Shown one piece after another: positions 24,601-37,123 of a DNA stretch of 64,000 bases. The stretch is from the NCBI GenBank assembly GCA_963855995.1, contig OY979726.1, positions 4,121,501 to 4,185,500 on the forward strand. Direction: 5' to 3'. Both the position numbers and the translations under genes were made by a program. This DNA comes from Muricea muricata (Eukaryota; Cnidaria; Anthozoa; Malacalcyonacea; Plexauridae). Each line of letters begins with the position of its first letter. The first letter of the stretch is position 1. The notes beneath the pieces are model-generated. The model saw only the letters and a program-made list of their open reading frames with translations. It did no database searches and had not been told where the DNA came from.

Positions 24601-26031
24601 CTGAATAAAAGAGCTAATTTGGCAGAAATATGGAATTTTTAGAGGGTCCTGAAAAGGGTAAACTGGGAGGTAGGAAATGCATATTTTTGCTAGGAAAATA
24701 GGATTCCATGCACTGGGACTTCCCACAAAACAATAGAAAATTTTGTGCACTTGGACAACGGGATTAGTAGCCCTTCAGGACCCTGTTTTTATAATTCAAA
24801 GATATAAAATATACCAGAAGGCAATTTCAACTTCCTACATTCAACTGATCCAAGTTATACATAACATAAATCTGTACATTCAATGTAAGACTGTAGAGTA
24901 TATTCAGGCGCCAAGCTTACAAATTTTATATAGAACAACATTGAACATGAAAATTGAAAAAATAAACTTAAAAGAAAGAAACTCTAATTTTCAAATACCT
25001 GTTATTAAAATACAAAACTTCAAATAGTTCAGGCTGGTGTTCCTCATCAAAAATCTTGCAATTGTCGACATTTTCAAGACTTTATTAATTTTCCGTTCCT
25101 TTCCAAGGCCAAGTATATAATGAATAACTTGTACATCTTTGAATAAATCGTAAAAGTCCCAAAAAATTGATCAAAACCATTCTCATGGACAAAAAAATTC
25201 ACTGCGAAAAAGATCAACATCACATCCAGGGGGGTGTGAAAACCGCCGCGGGCTCAAAATTGAGCCTGGCTAGCGGTTACTACCTTTAGCCGTTGCCATA
25301 GATATGGCGTCAAATGGCGTGAGATGGCGTCAAATGGCGTGATGATTCGTCAGAAATCCGCCATGTTTTTGGCTTCAACTGTTTGACTGAACAGAGATTG
25401 GCGTGCTCTCTCCAGATATAATAGAACTCAATGATCACGAGCAACGACTTTGAACTCCGCTAATACGAAATTAGTAACCCTCGCCCCGGGCTTACGCCCG
25501 TTGGCTCGGGGATAAAACTATTATGTGGTCAAAAATAGCAAACTTTCAAGTTCATTCATTTGAAAAATGACTTGTATCATCAGAAAGCTTATAAAAAACA
25601 ACATATAAGACATCATTACGGACACCCTGGTTTTTCAAGCTGTTTTCGAGTTATTACTGCTTCAAAACGGGAAAATGTCCTAAAATGGCGCTAATTTTCT
25701 GGGCACTAGTCTGAAAATAAGTTTTCGAACGCTCATAACTCAACAAAAATGTGGAAAATAAAAGTAATCATAATAATGTGTTATATGTAGTTTTTTATTA
25801 CCTTTTTGATAACGTAAGTGCTTTTTCCTAGAAATAAGTTCGAAGTTTCGCCTTTTCTGACAATAATATAGTTTTAAAAAAACGTGTTGGCTGGAGCCCA
25901 CAAGAAAAATTGGGCCAAACAACATTCAGAATTGTTATATTAGGCATGTAACGGACAATTTAAGAGCAAAATGAAATTGTCCCTCGATATGGTAAGTAGA
26001 CATGTATTTTTGTACCTCTGCCTCCCTGACT
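21662..26031. mobile_element. 4.4-kb DNA transposon with ~165-bp terminal inverted repeats
   Basis: The ends are inverted: AGTCAGGGAGGCAGAGGT at 21662 and its complement ending at 26031. Similarity extends inward about 165 bp (to ~21830 and from ~25870), with shared words 'ttaaattgtccgttacatgc' and 'gttgtttggccc'. TATT flanks both sides (21658-21661 and 26033-26036), a candidate 4-bp target duplication. Inside are short, broken frames. The stretches at 22965-23120 (EKKEIILKYFGFFEY) and 23468-23590 (GKYPGHGIRGFVFQ) are faintly like helix-turn-helix and linker parts of integrase-type invertebrate transposases, but this is weak. No intact transposase is visible. Confidence 0.8.
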
Positions 26032-26861
26032 ATATTGACCCGTGTTGTCCACTCGAGTGATCTCCAAAGAGTCCTCGACGACGAGGCATTGCAAGCTTGT
26101 TTCCTTGCCACGCCAACTGACAGTCACGAAATGTTGATACTTGCAAGTTTGAAAGCGGGAAAAGCCGTATTTTGTGAGAAACCTTTGGCCAACAGCGTCA
26201 AAGCGATTGGTAATGTGTTATATATTGTCGAAAATACGTCATAGTCATCGTAGGCTTAAGCCATAGATACGGACATAGTGACATAAAAATTGTAAAATAT
26301 CTATTTGCTTATGCCAGGGCAAACATGAATTATACAGCTTATCCAACTAAACGATTGTCTTTTTAAACTTTAACTTCTTTGCGACGATACTATGCCTGCT
26401 GAAAACGGTGATTTCCATTAGGACGCGCGGAAATTTGTTCAGCTTGACAGCACACATTTCAAAAAGAAAGCAATACGCACAAAACCGCGCGCTCGCTAAA
26501 TTGCTCTGAATGGAATTAATCCGGCTTAAAATAACTCTGCGAAAGCGAAGTGGTCCTTGATAGGTTTTCAATTGCCACATAATATCAGAGTCAACTCGAA
26601 ATCCTTTGTTTTGCTAGTGACGATTAACAACTAAATAAGTTGCCGATGCATGTGCATATTGTAGGGTTAGTAACTAATCGTACCTAATATTGATGTCGAA
26701 TCTCCCGCGGGGTGGTTCAAAGTCGAATCTCCCGGGCGAGTACCATGCCTCACGGAAAAACCTGGGGTAAGATTTCCTATAAGGAATGGTATTCGCTGAA
26801 AAATACTATGAAAACGTGTTACTAATAGAGAGCATGAGATATAATATTACAAGATAATAAC

Positions 26862-26975
26862 ATGGTTTTAAGGTTGATTAGTGATTAAATGACCCTCAAC
26901 CCTCAGGTTTACTACGATTTCGGCTTTCGGGTAGATTTAGTCACTAATCAACTTCAACGCCATGTTATTATTTAT
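26862..26975. mobile_element. Short hairpin MITE in intron of copy B
   Basis: 'ataataacatgg...ggttgattagtga' on the left is mirrored by 'tcactaatcaac...ccatgttattat' on the right, with a ~35-bp loop. Non-coding. Confidence 0.65.
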
Positions 26976-28761
26976 AATTATTTCATGCATGGGGACCTAT
27001 ATAACAGTAGAACTACTCAGACTTGCCAGTGGCCACAATAACAGCGGACCAGCCAGTTCAGCGAATGAACATGCGACTCTGTGCTTGAATCTCAAGTAAT
27101 TACGTCATCATAAACTATATTTAACGATGCTGTTGAGCCTGAATCAGGTATAACAAGACCACAGTATAGGGTATAAACAGTAGGGCCACTCAGCAGTGCA
27201 ACATGTCCCCCTATTTTTATGCACGTATCTGGCCAGAATAATGGCGGAACGGCCAGTTCAGCGTTCCTATTGGCCAGAAAAGGCAATTGACTGGCCAGAA
27301 CCTGCATAATGAACATGCGTAATGAGACATGCGTGGAGACACAAACTTCAAAGGTTCCGACTCGAGTGGCCTTTCTGTTTATTTCTATTCTGTGACAAGA
27401 CGTTCGCTAAGCGTTTACTCGAGCTAAAGTGGCGTTCAACCGGGTCTGCATGCTGCATGTGATGTCAACATGACGCATCAAAAGCTAACTGATTAACAAA
27501 CTTAAACCAAGCATAAATACACACATATATATATTGAACCAATATGGAGCTACCTAGGCTGTGCAGCCGGTGCTAGTGGTGTACTAGCGCCAATATATTC
27601 ATATATAAATCTGCCGGCGGGAAATTAGAGAGGTTTTGGCTTTCAATACCTCTATCCCAACCTTAATCTATCTTTCAGCCAATCAGATGAGTCGGACCTA
27701 CCCGATTAACCAATCAAATTGTTTACAAATCGGGAAAAGGCAGCGGTGCTGGTAGAGGAAGTCAAATCCGAACCTCTCTATTTTTACGCAGAAATCGACT
27801 TGGGTATTCTTACAAATCCTTACAAATGCCAGCGCCTAGCTAACAAGTCAACTCTCCGCCGAAAGTAGTGGGTTTTCTCCGGGTACACTGGTTTCCTCTT
27901 ACAGGGAAAGTTGACAGCTAGGGTGCGTAAAGTGATACGGGCCCACAGTATGTGTTGTGGTGGTCAGCTCTTGTGGCGAAATTTAATAAAAAAGTTACAT
28001 CTTTTTCATTCCAAAAGCGGAGTATTTGTAAATGAAAGAGATTTGCATATTCTGTATTTCACTTCAATCTAGCGAGATGCTACGAGGAAGCAAAAAAGAG
28101 AAATCTACCATTGATGTGCAGTTTCAATCGTCGCTTCGATTCTGGCTTCAGATCAATTTACAACCGTGTCAAGTCTGGTGAACTTGGCCAAGTTCAAATG
28201 GCCAAAGCGACAAGCCGCGACTATCCGCTAATGCCGATGGAATACTTCAGAAATAGCAAAGGAATCTACCACGACACCGCTGTGCACAACATAGATCTGA
28301 TCACGTGGACCTTTGGGGAAAGACCGCTGACCGTATACACAACGGCTCACGCCTTCGTTCGTGAAATTGGAGAAATGAATGACGTCGATACGGTTGCGAT
28401 TTGTCTAAAGTTTCCGAGTGGGGGGATACGCTTGATCGATATCTCCAGGTTCGCTTGCTTTGGCTATGATCAGAGGATGGAGGTCTTCGGTAGTGAAGGA
28501 ATGCTGATGCAGCACAATAACAAAGCGACAAATATTGAATTCTCAGGTAGGAATGGGGCGACGACAGGACGAATTTATGATTCCTTTGCCCAGCGGTTCG
28601 CAGAGTCGTACGCAAAAGCTCTAGATCATTTCGTGGATGTGGTACAGGGAAAGTGTGCTTTGGAGATAATTGAGGAATCGACGCTACTGGTTAGTGAGAT
28701 TGCTGAAGCATGCGAGATCTCGCTAGCGACAGGTCAAGTTCTTACATTGCCTCAACATTGA

Positions 28762-30775
28762 AGTCACTTACATGTAAGCGTACGATACTTCAACACAAAC
28801 TTTCAAATAAAAAATAGTAAAATTTGAAATGGATCGATGAAAATGTTATCATCAGCAAAAAACAGCAGAAGGGCACATTTTTGTACAACGACAATTAAAA
28901 ATTCTACTTAAGGTTAAGGTTAAGGGGCAATGTTATTTTCGGTTATCTTTAATCTCTAATAAGTCTTTTAACACGGTAGCCTATTCAGTACTGTATGTAC
29001 ATTCTGATTTTCAAAGGGCCGTGCTATATAATATCTATGAAACATTATCTCTAAAACACGTTATTTAACTATGTTACATACATACACATATACATACATT
29101 TACATCGTGCAGACATTTACAACGTGATTATAAAGATTTTTCAGAAAAATTCGTTTTGTATTGGCATATTCATATTTGAGCATGAGAAAAGAACATGGAT
29201 TCAGAACGGTGCAGTCCACCGACTTCTGCGTTATTTATCCAGTGCAAAGATGGGATTGTTCTTTAATTATTGTTTAATGAATTAGGTTTTTCAAAATTAT
29301 TAGTGCAGTCTTCTGGTTGTGATAGAACCTATACATAAACTGAATAATCATAAATAATAATTTTGCAGCTAAGGTTTCGCTGCAACGCAAGCGTAAGAGT
29401 AAGGCTAAGTATAAGGAAAAGCGAGACTAACGAGTTATTTCATTAAATATTTCAGTTCTCACAATAACTGAAACGAACGACCAACCCAAATTAAAAGGCG
29501 TTTTTTCGAGTAAAGTGTGATTAAAGCTAGTGCGTGGAAGTAGTTGTGACGTCATTTTCATGACTATTTTTGATGTCTTCTTCATGAGTACTTTTCTGCC
29601 TCACAAGTTGGGCATAGTATTTTATTTACAACATGCAACATTTCTTCAAAGAGCTTGATCTAATTTTTGTAACTTGCATGAAAAAGAACTGTAAGGAGTC
29701 ACTTTAATCTTCCGTTTAATGCTTGCGTTTGCTCTTGTGTCAGCAGGTCATTGATGCGTACGCCCGAGTTTACGATCAGCAAAATCCGGCTGCGTTCCAC
29801 ATAATTACAGTATTAGTAACTCCAAATGGTTGCTGCATTTAATGGCAAAGTATACCCTTGCAAAAATTTCCTTATTCTAATGCCTGCAGGTGCATTTAGT
29901 GCAGGACAAACCACAGGCGAATCTTCTTGTTTGCAATAGACGCCAATTCTTCTATTTATGAGGGTGGTAAAGAGTTCTTTCGTGAGCCGTGAATTGCCAA
30001 TATTTGTTGTTGTGAAATGTGATTTGACAAATTTTTGTGTCGTGAAATGTGATTTACATGCCTATTCCTGAGCCATGATTGGCAGCTTGACAAGTACAGA
30101 TAAGTGCTAAAGAACAAAGTACAATGCATTGGTTACAACAATTTTACTGAATGCATTTATTTTCTTCATTTTTTTCTACATATATTGGCTGTTTTTACAA
30201 AAAGTCGTCCGAATTTGAGCTTTCAATGGTGCGTTTTACTTTTTACAACGTAAAAATAGGCTGACAGGTTAAGAAAGGCATTAAATTTACACAGTTAAAA
30301 ACGAGTGCATTAAAATTACTAATTTTTTACCTGTGAAATGTGAAATGACTGTTTTTCCTCTCATGAAACGTGATCCGAACCCCCCCCCCTCCTTTAGCAC
30401 CCTCTATTTATGTCTTGTGTCAATTATAATTTTTTTATGAGCCAAACTGTGCCAAAAAGCTCTTTAAAATTGCAAGAGCTAGATTTCGTGCAAAAGCTCA
30501 AATTTCATTTTCAAAAAGGCTTCGGCATTTATTTTAATCACCTAACAGGTCAAGGAAAATTAAATAGCGAAGCCAGCGCGACAATTTGGTTTATGGTAAA
30601 CAAATTTACATCATTATCATTTTTTATTTCTTTAGAAATTGATTCATTATACGGTTATAAAACACATAAAAATTTGCATTTGCATCACAAAATGTCGGGC
30701 TGGTTTCGTTTCTTTAGGAAATATATTAGCATTTGGCAAGTGTACAAACACCAGATATCAAATTACACTCAAATA
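28762..30775. other. Intergenic: 3' flank of copy B and upstream region of copy C
   Basis: 29100-29900 is homologous to the 3' flank of copy A (19465-20200), marking the limits of the tandem duplication unit. No gene is recognised. The frame upstream of the copy C start stays open from 30410, adding 122 codons without homology; I treat it as UTR or chance. Confidence 0.6.
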
Positions 30776-33700
30776 ATGGCTAACCGCGTCAGTGTAGCTT
30801 TGTTTGGTTTCGGACGTGCTGGAAAAATACACTTTAAAAACCTATGCAACAACGTACGAGTCGACCTAAGATATATCGTGGAAGAATATCCCAGCGAAGC
30901 AGAGAAATTCGTGGCTGATTATCACCTAGCAAACACCACAGTTGTGCATTCAGACGATTTTAAAACAGTTCTCAGTGATGGTTCGTTACAGGCTTGTGTT
31001 ATTGCGACACCTACCAAGACCCATGAATCGTTGGTACTGGCTAGTTTAGACGCGGGGAAAGCCGTATTCTGCGAGAAGCCCTTGGCAAATAATGTTGAAG
31101 CAATTGGTGAGGAATGTGTATAAAAATCTGTCGTATGCTGCCAAAATATTTACTAATGTGAAACTGTCCCTACATTCCTCCCAAATTCATTATGAAATAA
31201 AATAAACAGCTTATGACCACCTGCGGTATATGTCTTAAATTTTCGTCTCTGAAACAATAATAATTACAGCTCTTGCGACTTATACTTTGGAGGTTAAAAT
31301 CAATAAAATTACCATTCTGGGAAACAAATTTTCTCCATGTGTTTTTGCAACTTACAGTAAATGTCGGTCATCGTAATATGATATTTACATACTAATGGTG
31401 ATGTTGTACTCGGCTAACTATGATATGATATTGTACGTGATGCTACTCCGAGTGTAAGCCACACCGGGCAGGCTGAAAAATTTGCCTGGCCACAGCGGGA
31501 TTCGAACCAGCGACCTTTGGAATACGACCTAGTATTCCAAAGGTCGCTGGTTCGAATCCCGCTGTGGCCAGGCAAATTTTTCAGCCTGTCCGGTGTGGCT
31601 TACACTCGGAGTAGCATCACGTACAATATCATAATATGACATTTACAATCAAAAGCAAACTGCGTATGAGTGCTACCAACTTAATTTTCTAGTTACCTAT
31701 TCCATAGAATTTTGTTATTTTCACATACATGCTACAGATTTTCCAGCTCATTCCAACGATGTATCACCAGTTCTGGGGAATAAATTTTATCTACCTGTTT
31801 TTGCATGTCAAATATCAGTCAATTTGAAACAATATCAGTAAATGCGCAAGACGAATTGAGCATGAGTAACATCAACTTAATTTTCTACTTACCTATTGTA
31901 TAGATTTTTTTTATTTTCACACAGATGACGTGATAAAGCTGAGTACTATATTGTTGTTATTATTGTTCTGTGCACGCAATCATCACAAAAAGGAAGTACA
32001 AAAAGTAAAATCTTTTTGTTTTTATATGATAGAAAAGAGACCTAAACCCGCAAAAACATTTTGCCTCGATGACATCATAGTGACTGCTGTAATATAGCGT
32101 AGCTCCACACCAATCATTTATAACATACCATAACGTACAGTCCATACCAGACCACAAAATGCAATACCATATCAAAGAGTAGAGACCACTGAAAGAGAGA
32201 CACGCGGGTTCAGTAAATAATGTAAGGTGATTCGTCATTGACTCGTCATGGGCGCCATGTTGTTAGACATGCGGGGTCCTAAACAAAAGTATTGCCCCCG
32301 GTATTAGTAGGCATTTTAATATCTCCTGGAGGTGACTTCCTCTGTTTAGGGCACTAACAATATGGCGGGTTGGGCACTACCACATGCGCAGTGACGAACA
32401 CCTTACGCTATTCTCTATATACCTGCCTCTCTTTCAAGTGATCTAGTGTCTACTCTTTGACCATATACCACAAACACATTTAAATATTTGTAGTAGAAAC
32501 AAGTCTGACTCTATGTTTAATAAGTTGCATTAATTCAAACACACATTTATGAATAAATTCTGGTTAATAAATTGTAATCACAATTTAAACACGAAAATAA
32601 TATAGAATTGTTTGTGAGCAAAAAGTTATCTTGTTTCATTTAATAAATAATAAAATTTTGCCACCTAACGGACGTTGACTATTGTGATTAAAACTGATAT
32701 AGATATATTTGATCATAGGTGACTAGAAAATTAAGTTGGCAACACTGGTACGCAGTTGGCTCATTGATTGTAAATATCATATTACAATGACTGACATTTA
32801 AGTTGCAAAAACACATAGAAAAAGTTATTCCCCAGAATTTGTGATATATCGTTGGAATGAGCATGAAAATCTGTATCATATACGTGAAAATAAAAAAAAA
32901 TCTATAGAATAGGTAACTAGAAAATTAAGTTGGCAGCAATGATACGCAGTTGACTTATTGATTGTAAATATCATATTACATTAACTGACATTTAAAGTGG
33001 CAAAAACACATGGAAAAAATTTGTTCCCCAGAAATGGTGATTTTGTTGATTTTAACTTCTAAAGTATAAGTCGCAAGAGCTGTAATTATTATTGCTTCAG
33101 AGACAAAAATTTAAGATATTTGGTATGCTAAAAGCTTGATTTAAAGGTAAACGCTGTTCGAATGATTGGAAATAGTAAGCATACCGCGGGTGGTCATAAG
33201 CTGTTTATTCAATTTCATAAGGAATGTGGGGCAAATATGATGAGGAACTGGGTACCAATGTGGGGATATTTTACGTAACGATTTGACGCAGAGCAAGAGA
33301 ACCAGTTCTAGGCCGTAGTACGTGACCCCAAAAGTCGCTTAGAAAACGATTTCCGCTGCCCCCAGTCGGGAACTAGTTTTCTTCTACAAGAAGCTATAGA
33401 TTTTTATATGCTGAATACGAATTTACTTGTTGTTACTTCCAAAAACCCGCAGTTTTTTTGTAATTTGCGTTCAACTTCGGTATCTTTCCACAGAAATTTC
33501 CGCATTTTTTCTGAGAAAAATTCATGTTATTTAAGATTGTTGTGTTACTTCAAGTCTCTTATTAGCCGGAGGGTTTCGCGTGGCGGTTATATGCAATTTA
33601 GTACTGTTTTGATCATCATGTTCATAACAAAGTTAGGTGAAATCACACGAATTTAACGGGAAAATAGATAAAAGACACGGGGAAGTATCCCCTTTGAAAG

Positions 33701-35189
33701 TGCCGACAAATATCTATCTGAATATCAATAACCTACATTTGCAAGGATCCTTCAACATATTTTCATGATTTATACGTGTTCAGTCACATGTCAGTATAAA
33801 TTTCAAGGTGACTACAGATTTTCCTCCGTTTTGATTGGTCAAGATTCACTGTCTCTGAAGTGATGGTCACTGGCGAATGACTATAGCTTTTCGCTTTTTT
33901 TTCTTTTTTTATGCAGTAATAAATCTGAAGTGAATTTTTTATATATTTGTGTAAACATAATTAATTGATAATTAATTTATTTTGACTTACGCTAGATCCG
34001 CCACTGGAATATTATTATGGTATTTGTTCATGTTGACTAGCAATGCTGGCACAGAAATATTGCCTTTTATTTTAAACCATGATTTTTCTCAATTTCCCAA
34101 ATTTATCAAAAGCAGCAGCAATCAATATTTAATCCTCATTCGACATGTGAACCATGAGTGGTGAACTGAGGACAAACTACTTTGGAAGCATAAATAACGA
34201 AACACTGCCAACTTCACTTGTTTTATCAATTCTTTTGACTGTATTTTATACAACCGGTTTGCGTTTTTGACATTTAAAACAAATTATGTTGATTGTTTGC
34301 GAATGCATATCATTCAAAACTGTCACATTACCCAACATTACTTATTGATTCGGTCATCATCGTCATTTCATTCTTGTCGATTCTAACAAATTTAAAAGCT
34401 CCAATATTTCTTCGGTGAAATGTGCAGTATTAAATATTCCTTAGAATAGGCTCTGAAAAAGTAAGCGTCTGAGCATGTTATCGAATTGTAAAATTTCTTG
34501 CAGCGAAATGCTATGACGATGCCAAGAGACGAAATCTCCCTTTGATCTGCAGTTTCAACCGTCGTTTTGATCCTGGCGTCCACGAAATCTACACGAGAAC
34601 AAAATCAGGCGAAGTTGGACAGGTGCAGATGATCAAGCTGACGAGCCGAGACTCGCCTCGACCCCCGTTCGAGTACCTCAGGAATTCAAACGGTATCTAC
34701 CATGACTGCGCAATACACGACATCGACTTGTTGACGTTGATTTACGGAGAGAGACCGCTGAGCGTGTACACGACGGCTCATTGTTTCATCAAGGAAATCG
34801 AGGCAATAAACGATGTTGACACTTTGGCTATTGTTTTGAAATTCCCTAGCGGTGGTATCGGGCTGGTCGATATATCCAGGTTTGCTAGCTTCGGCTATGA
34901 CCAGAGATTAGAAGTGTTCGGTGAGAAAGGAATGCTAGTCCAACATAATTATAAGCCCACAAATGTCGAGTTCTCGGGCCAGAACGGGTCGTCGACGGGT
35001 CGAATTTATCACTCTTTTCCGGACAGATATGCTGAATCTTATATTAAGGCTTTAGATCATTTCATCGATGTAATTCAGGGAAAGTGTTCCGCAGAAATAA
35101 CTAAAGAATCGACGCTGCTTGCTAGCGAGATTGTCGAGGCATGCGAGCGGTCACGTCAAACTGGACAAGCGGTTCTCTTGCCTCAATAG
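30776..35189 (+). CDS. YrbE-like Gfo/Idh/MocA family oxidoreductase (copy C, intact)
   Basis: There are two exons, 30776-31106 and 34504-35189, joined at a phase-1 intron (gtgagg...ttgcag), for 338 aa, the usual length for the family. Residues 11-16 (GFGRAG) form the NAD(P)-binding Rossmann turn, 100-102 (EKP) is the conserved cofactor/substrate loop, and D178 and H182 in HDCAIHDID match the catalytic Asp/His pair of inositol-dehydrogenase-type enzymes. No signal peptide: probably cytosolic. By family it oxidises a polyol or sugar hydroxyl, with inositol-like substrates most likely; the exact substrate cannot be read from sequence. It is the only complete member of a three-copy array. AATAAA at 35216-35221 follows the stop closely. 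The open frame extends upstream, but family alignment favours the Met at 30776. Confidence 0.92.
31423..31633. repeat. Near-perfect ~210-bp palindrome made of two inverted SINE halves
   Basis: The two arms are almost identical reverse complements with almost no loop (centre near 31530). Each arm has a B-box-like GGTTCGAATCC and the SINE body words 'ggccaggcaaatttttcagc' and 'cggtgtggcttacactcgg'. It sits inside the left arm of the larger fold-back. Confidence 0.88.
32175..32460. mobile_element. Inner inverted-repeat element
   Basis: 'agagtagagaccactgaaag' near 32175 is mirrored by 'ctttcaagtgatctagtgtc' and 'tactctt' near 32434-32458, and 'gtaaggtgattcgtcattg' by 'cagtgacgaacaccttac'. It lies at the centre of the 2-kb fold-back. 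Confidence 0.65.
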
Positions 35190-37123
35190 ACTTCATGTTA
35201 GCTATATACTTGACTAATAAATGTATACCAATCAATTATTGGTACCAATACTGAAAAATGTTTAACAATATATATATAAACATGAAAGACATAAAGTTTA
35301 ACAGAAGAGCGGCGGAAAGCTTTACTTCGCATTTACCTATACGCCACCCTCTACTGTATGTCAAAGAATCATACGTATTTACTGTATTTTCTCTCCTATT
35401 TTTTTGAATTACATGTACTGGTACTTGATGATGTTTGAATTGATGATATTGTGTTATATATGCGTGATATATAGGGTAAAAATTTCAACATGATTCGCGC
35501 GTTATACAAAAACCAATTAACACGCTTGTTTTCACACATCTATTGCTCAGGGTTGCCAGATTGCATGCATAAATTAGCCAAACTTTTAACAATGCTCTTT
35601 GTTTTTCATTGTATTTGCCTTTTGTTTTCTTTGTTTTTGTGACAGCACTAATGATGGTTTGGCTTAATTATTCAAGAAATCTGGCAACCCTGCTATTGCT
35701 AAAGTGTGAAAGGCATTCAAATGACTTCTTGTGCATTGTTTTGATGGATTAACCATAGTAGCTTTTACAATCCGTTTCCCAAGCAAATTCAAATTAATGA
35801 GTGATTTTTTACAAAGGGACTTGGGTTTCTAACATGCATAGCCAATAATTGCGCATGTAGCGAGAGCGAGCCGGTCCAGACAAATTCAATGCAATTTTAA
35901 ATACAATTGCCATTGAATATCCTGTAGCGTAAAGTAAACAAGAAGAGATTGAAAAACCGCTTTCTATACGAACCAAAGATTATATAAAAGATATTTAAAC
36001 GAATTTTCCATATTTCTGATGTTGTTTTACCTTTTTATCTCACTCAGTAAAGGGGGGCGTATATTTAAATTACCATTTTATTATACGCCACCCCATAAAC
36101 CAACTTCACCTCATCTTTCAAACGTTGAATCAACGTTGAAATTACAATTCAAATCGACGTCGTAAATTCAACGACGAATAGACGTTCTATCGACGTCTGT
36201 TTGCATATGTTGAAGTCAGCGTCATAAGAACGTTGATATCACGTTTTCGACTCTATATCGCCCTATTTTGAACCAAATTTCAACGTCATCATTTATACAT
36301 CTGGAGCAAGGGAAATTCGATGAAATATTTCAAGGGATGATATATATTATTTTGAGGGGAAATTTTTCTACGAGTTCCCCGAGAGGGAACGTCAAAATTA
36401 CATATTATACCGAAAGAAAGATCACAGAAAAACAGAGCTACATGGAATACATACAATATAAAAACTTCGCCTGATTTTATCGAGCATTTCTTCATCTGTA
36501 ATTGTTTTAATATCCCTCACTTCGTCCCAAAATGATTTTAGAGCAATTCGTGTCGTCTAATATGCGTGTAATCCCTTCATCTTTTAACCAAATATTGATG
36601 TTTTGTTCTCCGCCATTTTGAAATTAAAATATGAAATTCCCGCTATTTTGTGCGCGAGGAATCCGCGCGTGGGTACACTAACTACAGCGCTAGAATCAGG
36701 GCCAGAATATAAAGCTGGAGCGTGATATTCGACTTTTGTACCACCGATGAACTGCTACGTTGTATTCGACTTTTGCAGTATGGCGTGAAAAAATTGACTT
36801 ATCACGTGGTACAACTGATTAGACAATTTGAAGTTGAGGTATAATCGTTTGTGTTATCTACCTCGGTTTGTGTTAATTCCTCATATCCTGCTCGACCTCA
36901 TTCAATAATTGTTTTATCATTTTTTGAAAATATTTTCAACTCAGTTTAAACGCTTGCTTTGTAAGTAAGAAGACACAAGCTGCTAATAATGGAACAGCAT
37001 GAAACTTTAATATGCCAATCAGACTACAAAAAAATATTCTTAAAACAATTGTCAGATTACAAGGTCAGTCAGTATACGACGAAATTATTCATAATGTCGT
37101 ACATTTATTTTCAACTCCAAATT
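35190..37123. other. Intergenic, repeats, no supported gene
   Basis: 35530-35722 is a small fold-back ('agggttgccagatt' mirrored by 'aatctggcaaccct'). 36118-36270 is rich in degenerate AACGTTGA/CGACGT words, a short satellite-like patch. A 68-codon plus-strand frame near 36268-36474 has no recognised domain. Confidence 0.5.

Larger units (their letters stand above)
21575..28761 (+). pseudogene. YrbE-like Gfo/Idh/MocA oxidoreductase copy B, exon 1 disrupted by transposon
   Basis: Exon 1 starts with ATG at 21575 and runs 29 codons (Rossmann GLGQAG) to 21661, where a 4.37-kb element begins. Exon homology resumes at ~26033 and ends at 26209 before gtaatg, with CEKPLAN intact. Exon 2 is 28073-28761 and fully open: 'NRRFD', the HDTAVHNID catalytic D/H motif, and a stop. 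Compared with copy A, about 71 bp of exon 1 just right of the insertion (ending before CCCGTG) is also missing, so even exact excision would leave a frameshift. An AATAAA lies at 28806-28811. Exon 2 shows no decay, so the disruption is recent, or the 3' half is used from another promoter. Best called a pseudogene or disrupted allele. Confidence 0.8.
31155..33240. mobile_element. ~2-kb fold-back structure inside the copy C intron
   Basis: 31155-31960 and 32680-33240 are inverted copies. For example 'aaacagcttatgaccacc' on the left pairs with 'ggtggtcataagctgttt' on the right, and 'acagctcttgcgacttata' with 'tataagtcgcaagagctgt'. Each arm contains an internal duplication around 'acttaattttcta'. 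The left arm is interrupted by a SINE palindrome (31423-31633). The centre holds another inverted-repeat element (32175-32460). No transposase is seen. Confidence 0.8.

Noticed and set aside
30410-30775. N-terminal extension of copy C (122 codons)
   Set aside because: The family starts directly with the Rossmann strand; copies A and B begin at the equivalent Met; the extension is AT-rich with no homology.
31480-31580. tRNA gene on either strand
   Set aside because: Only the B-box half is present, in both orientations of a palindrome; no A box or acceptor stem.
36118-36270. CRISPR-like or satellite array of AACGTTGA words
   Set aside because: Spacing is irregular and the words degenerate; it is a eukaryotic locus and no array structure is present.
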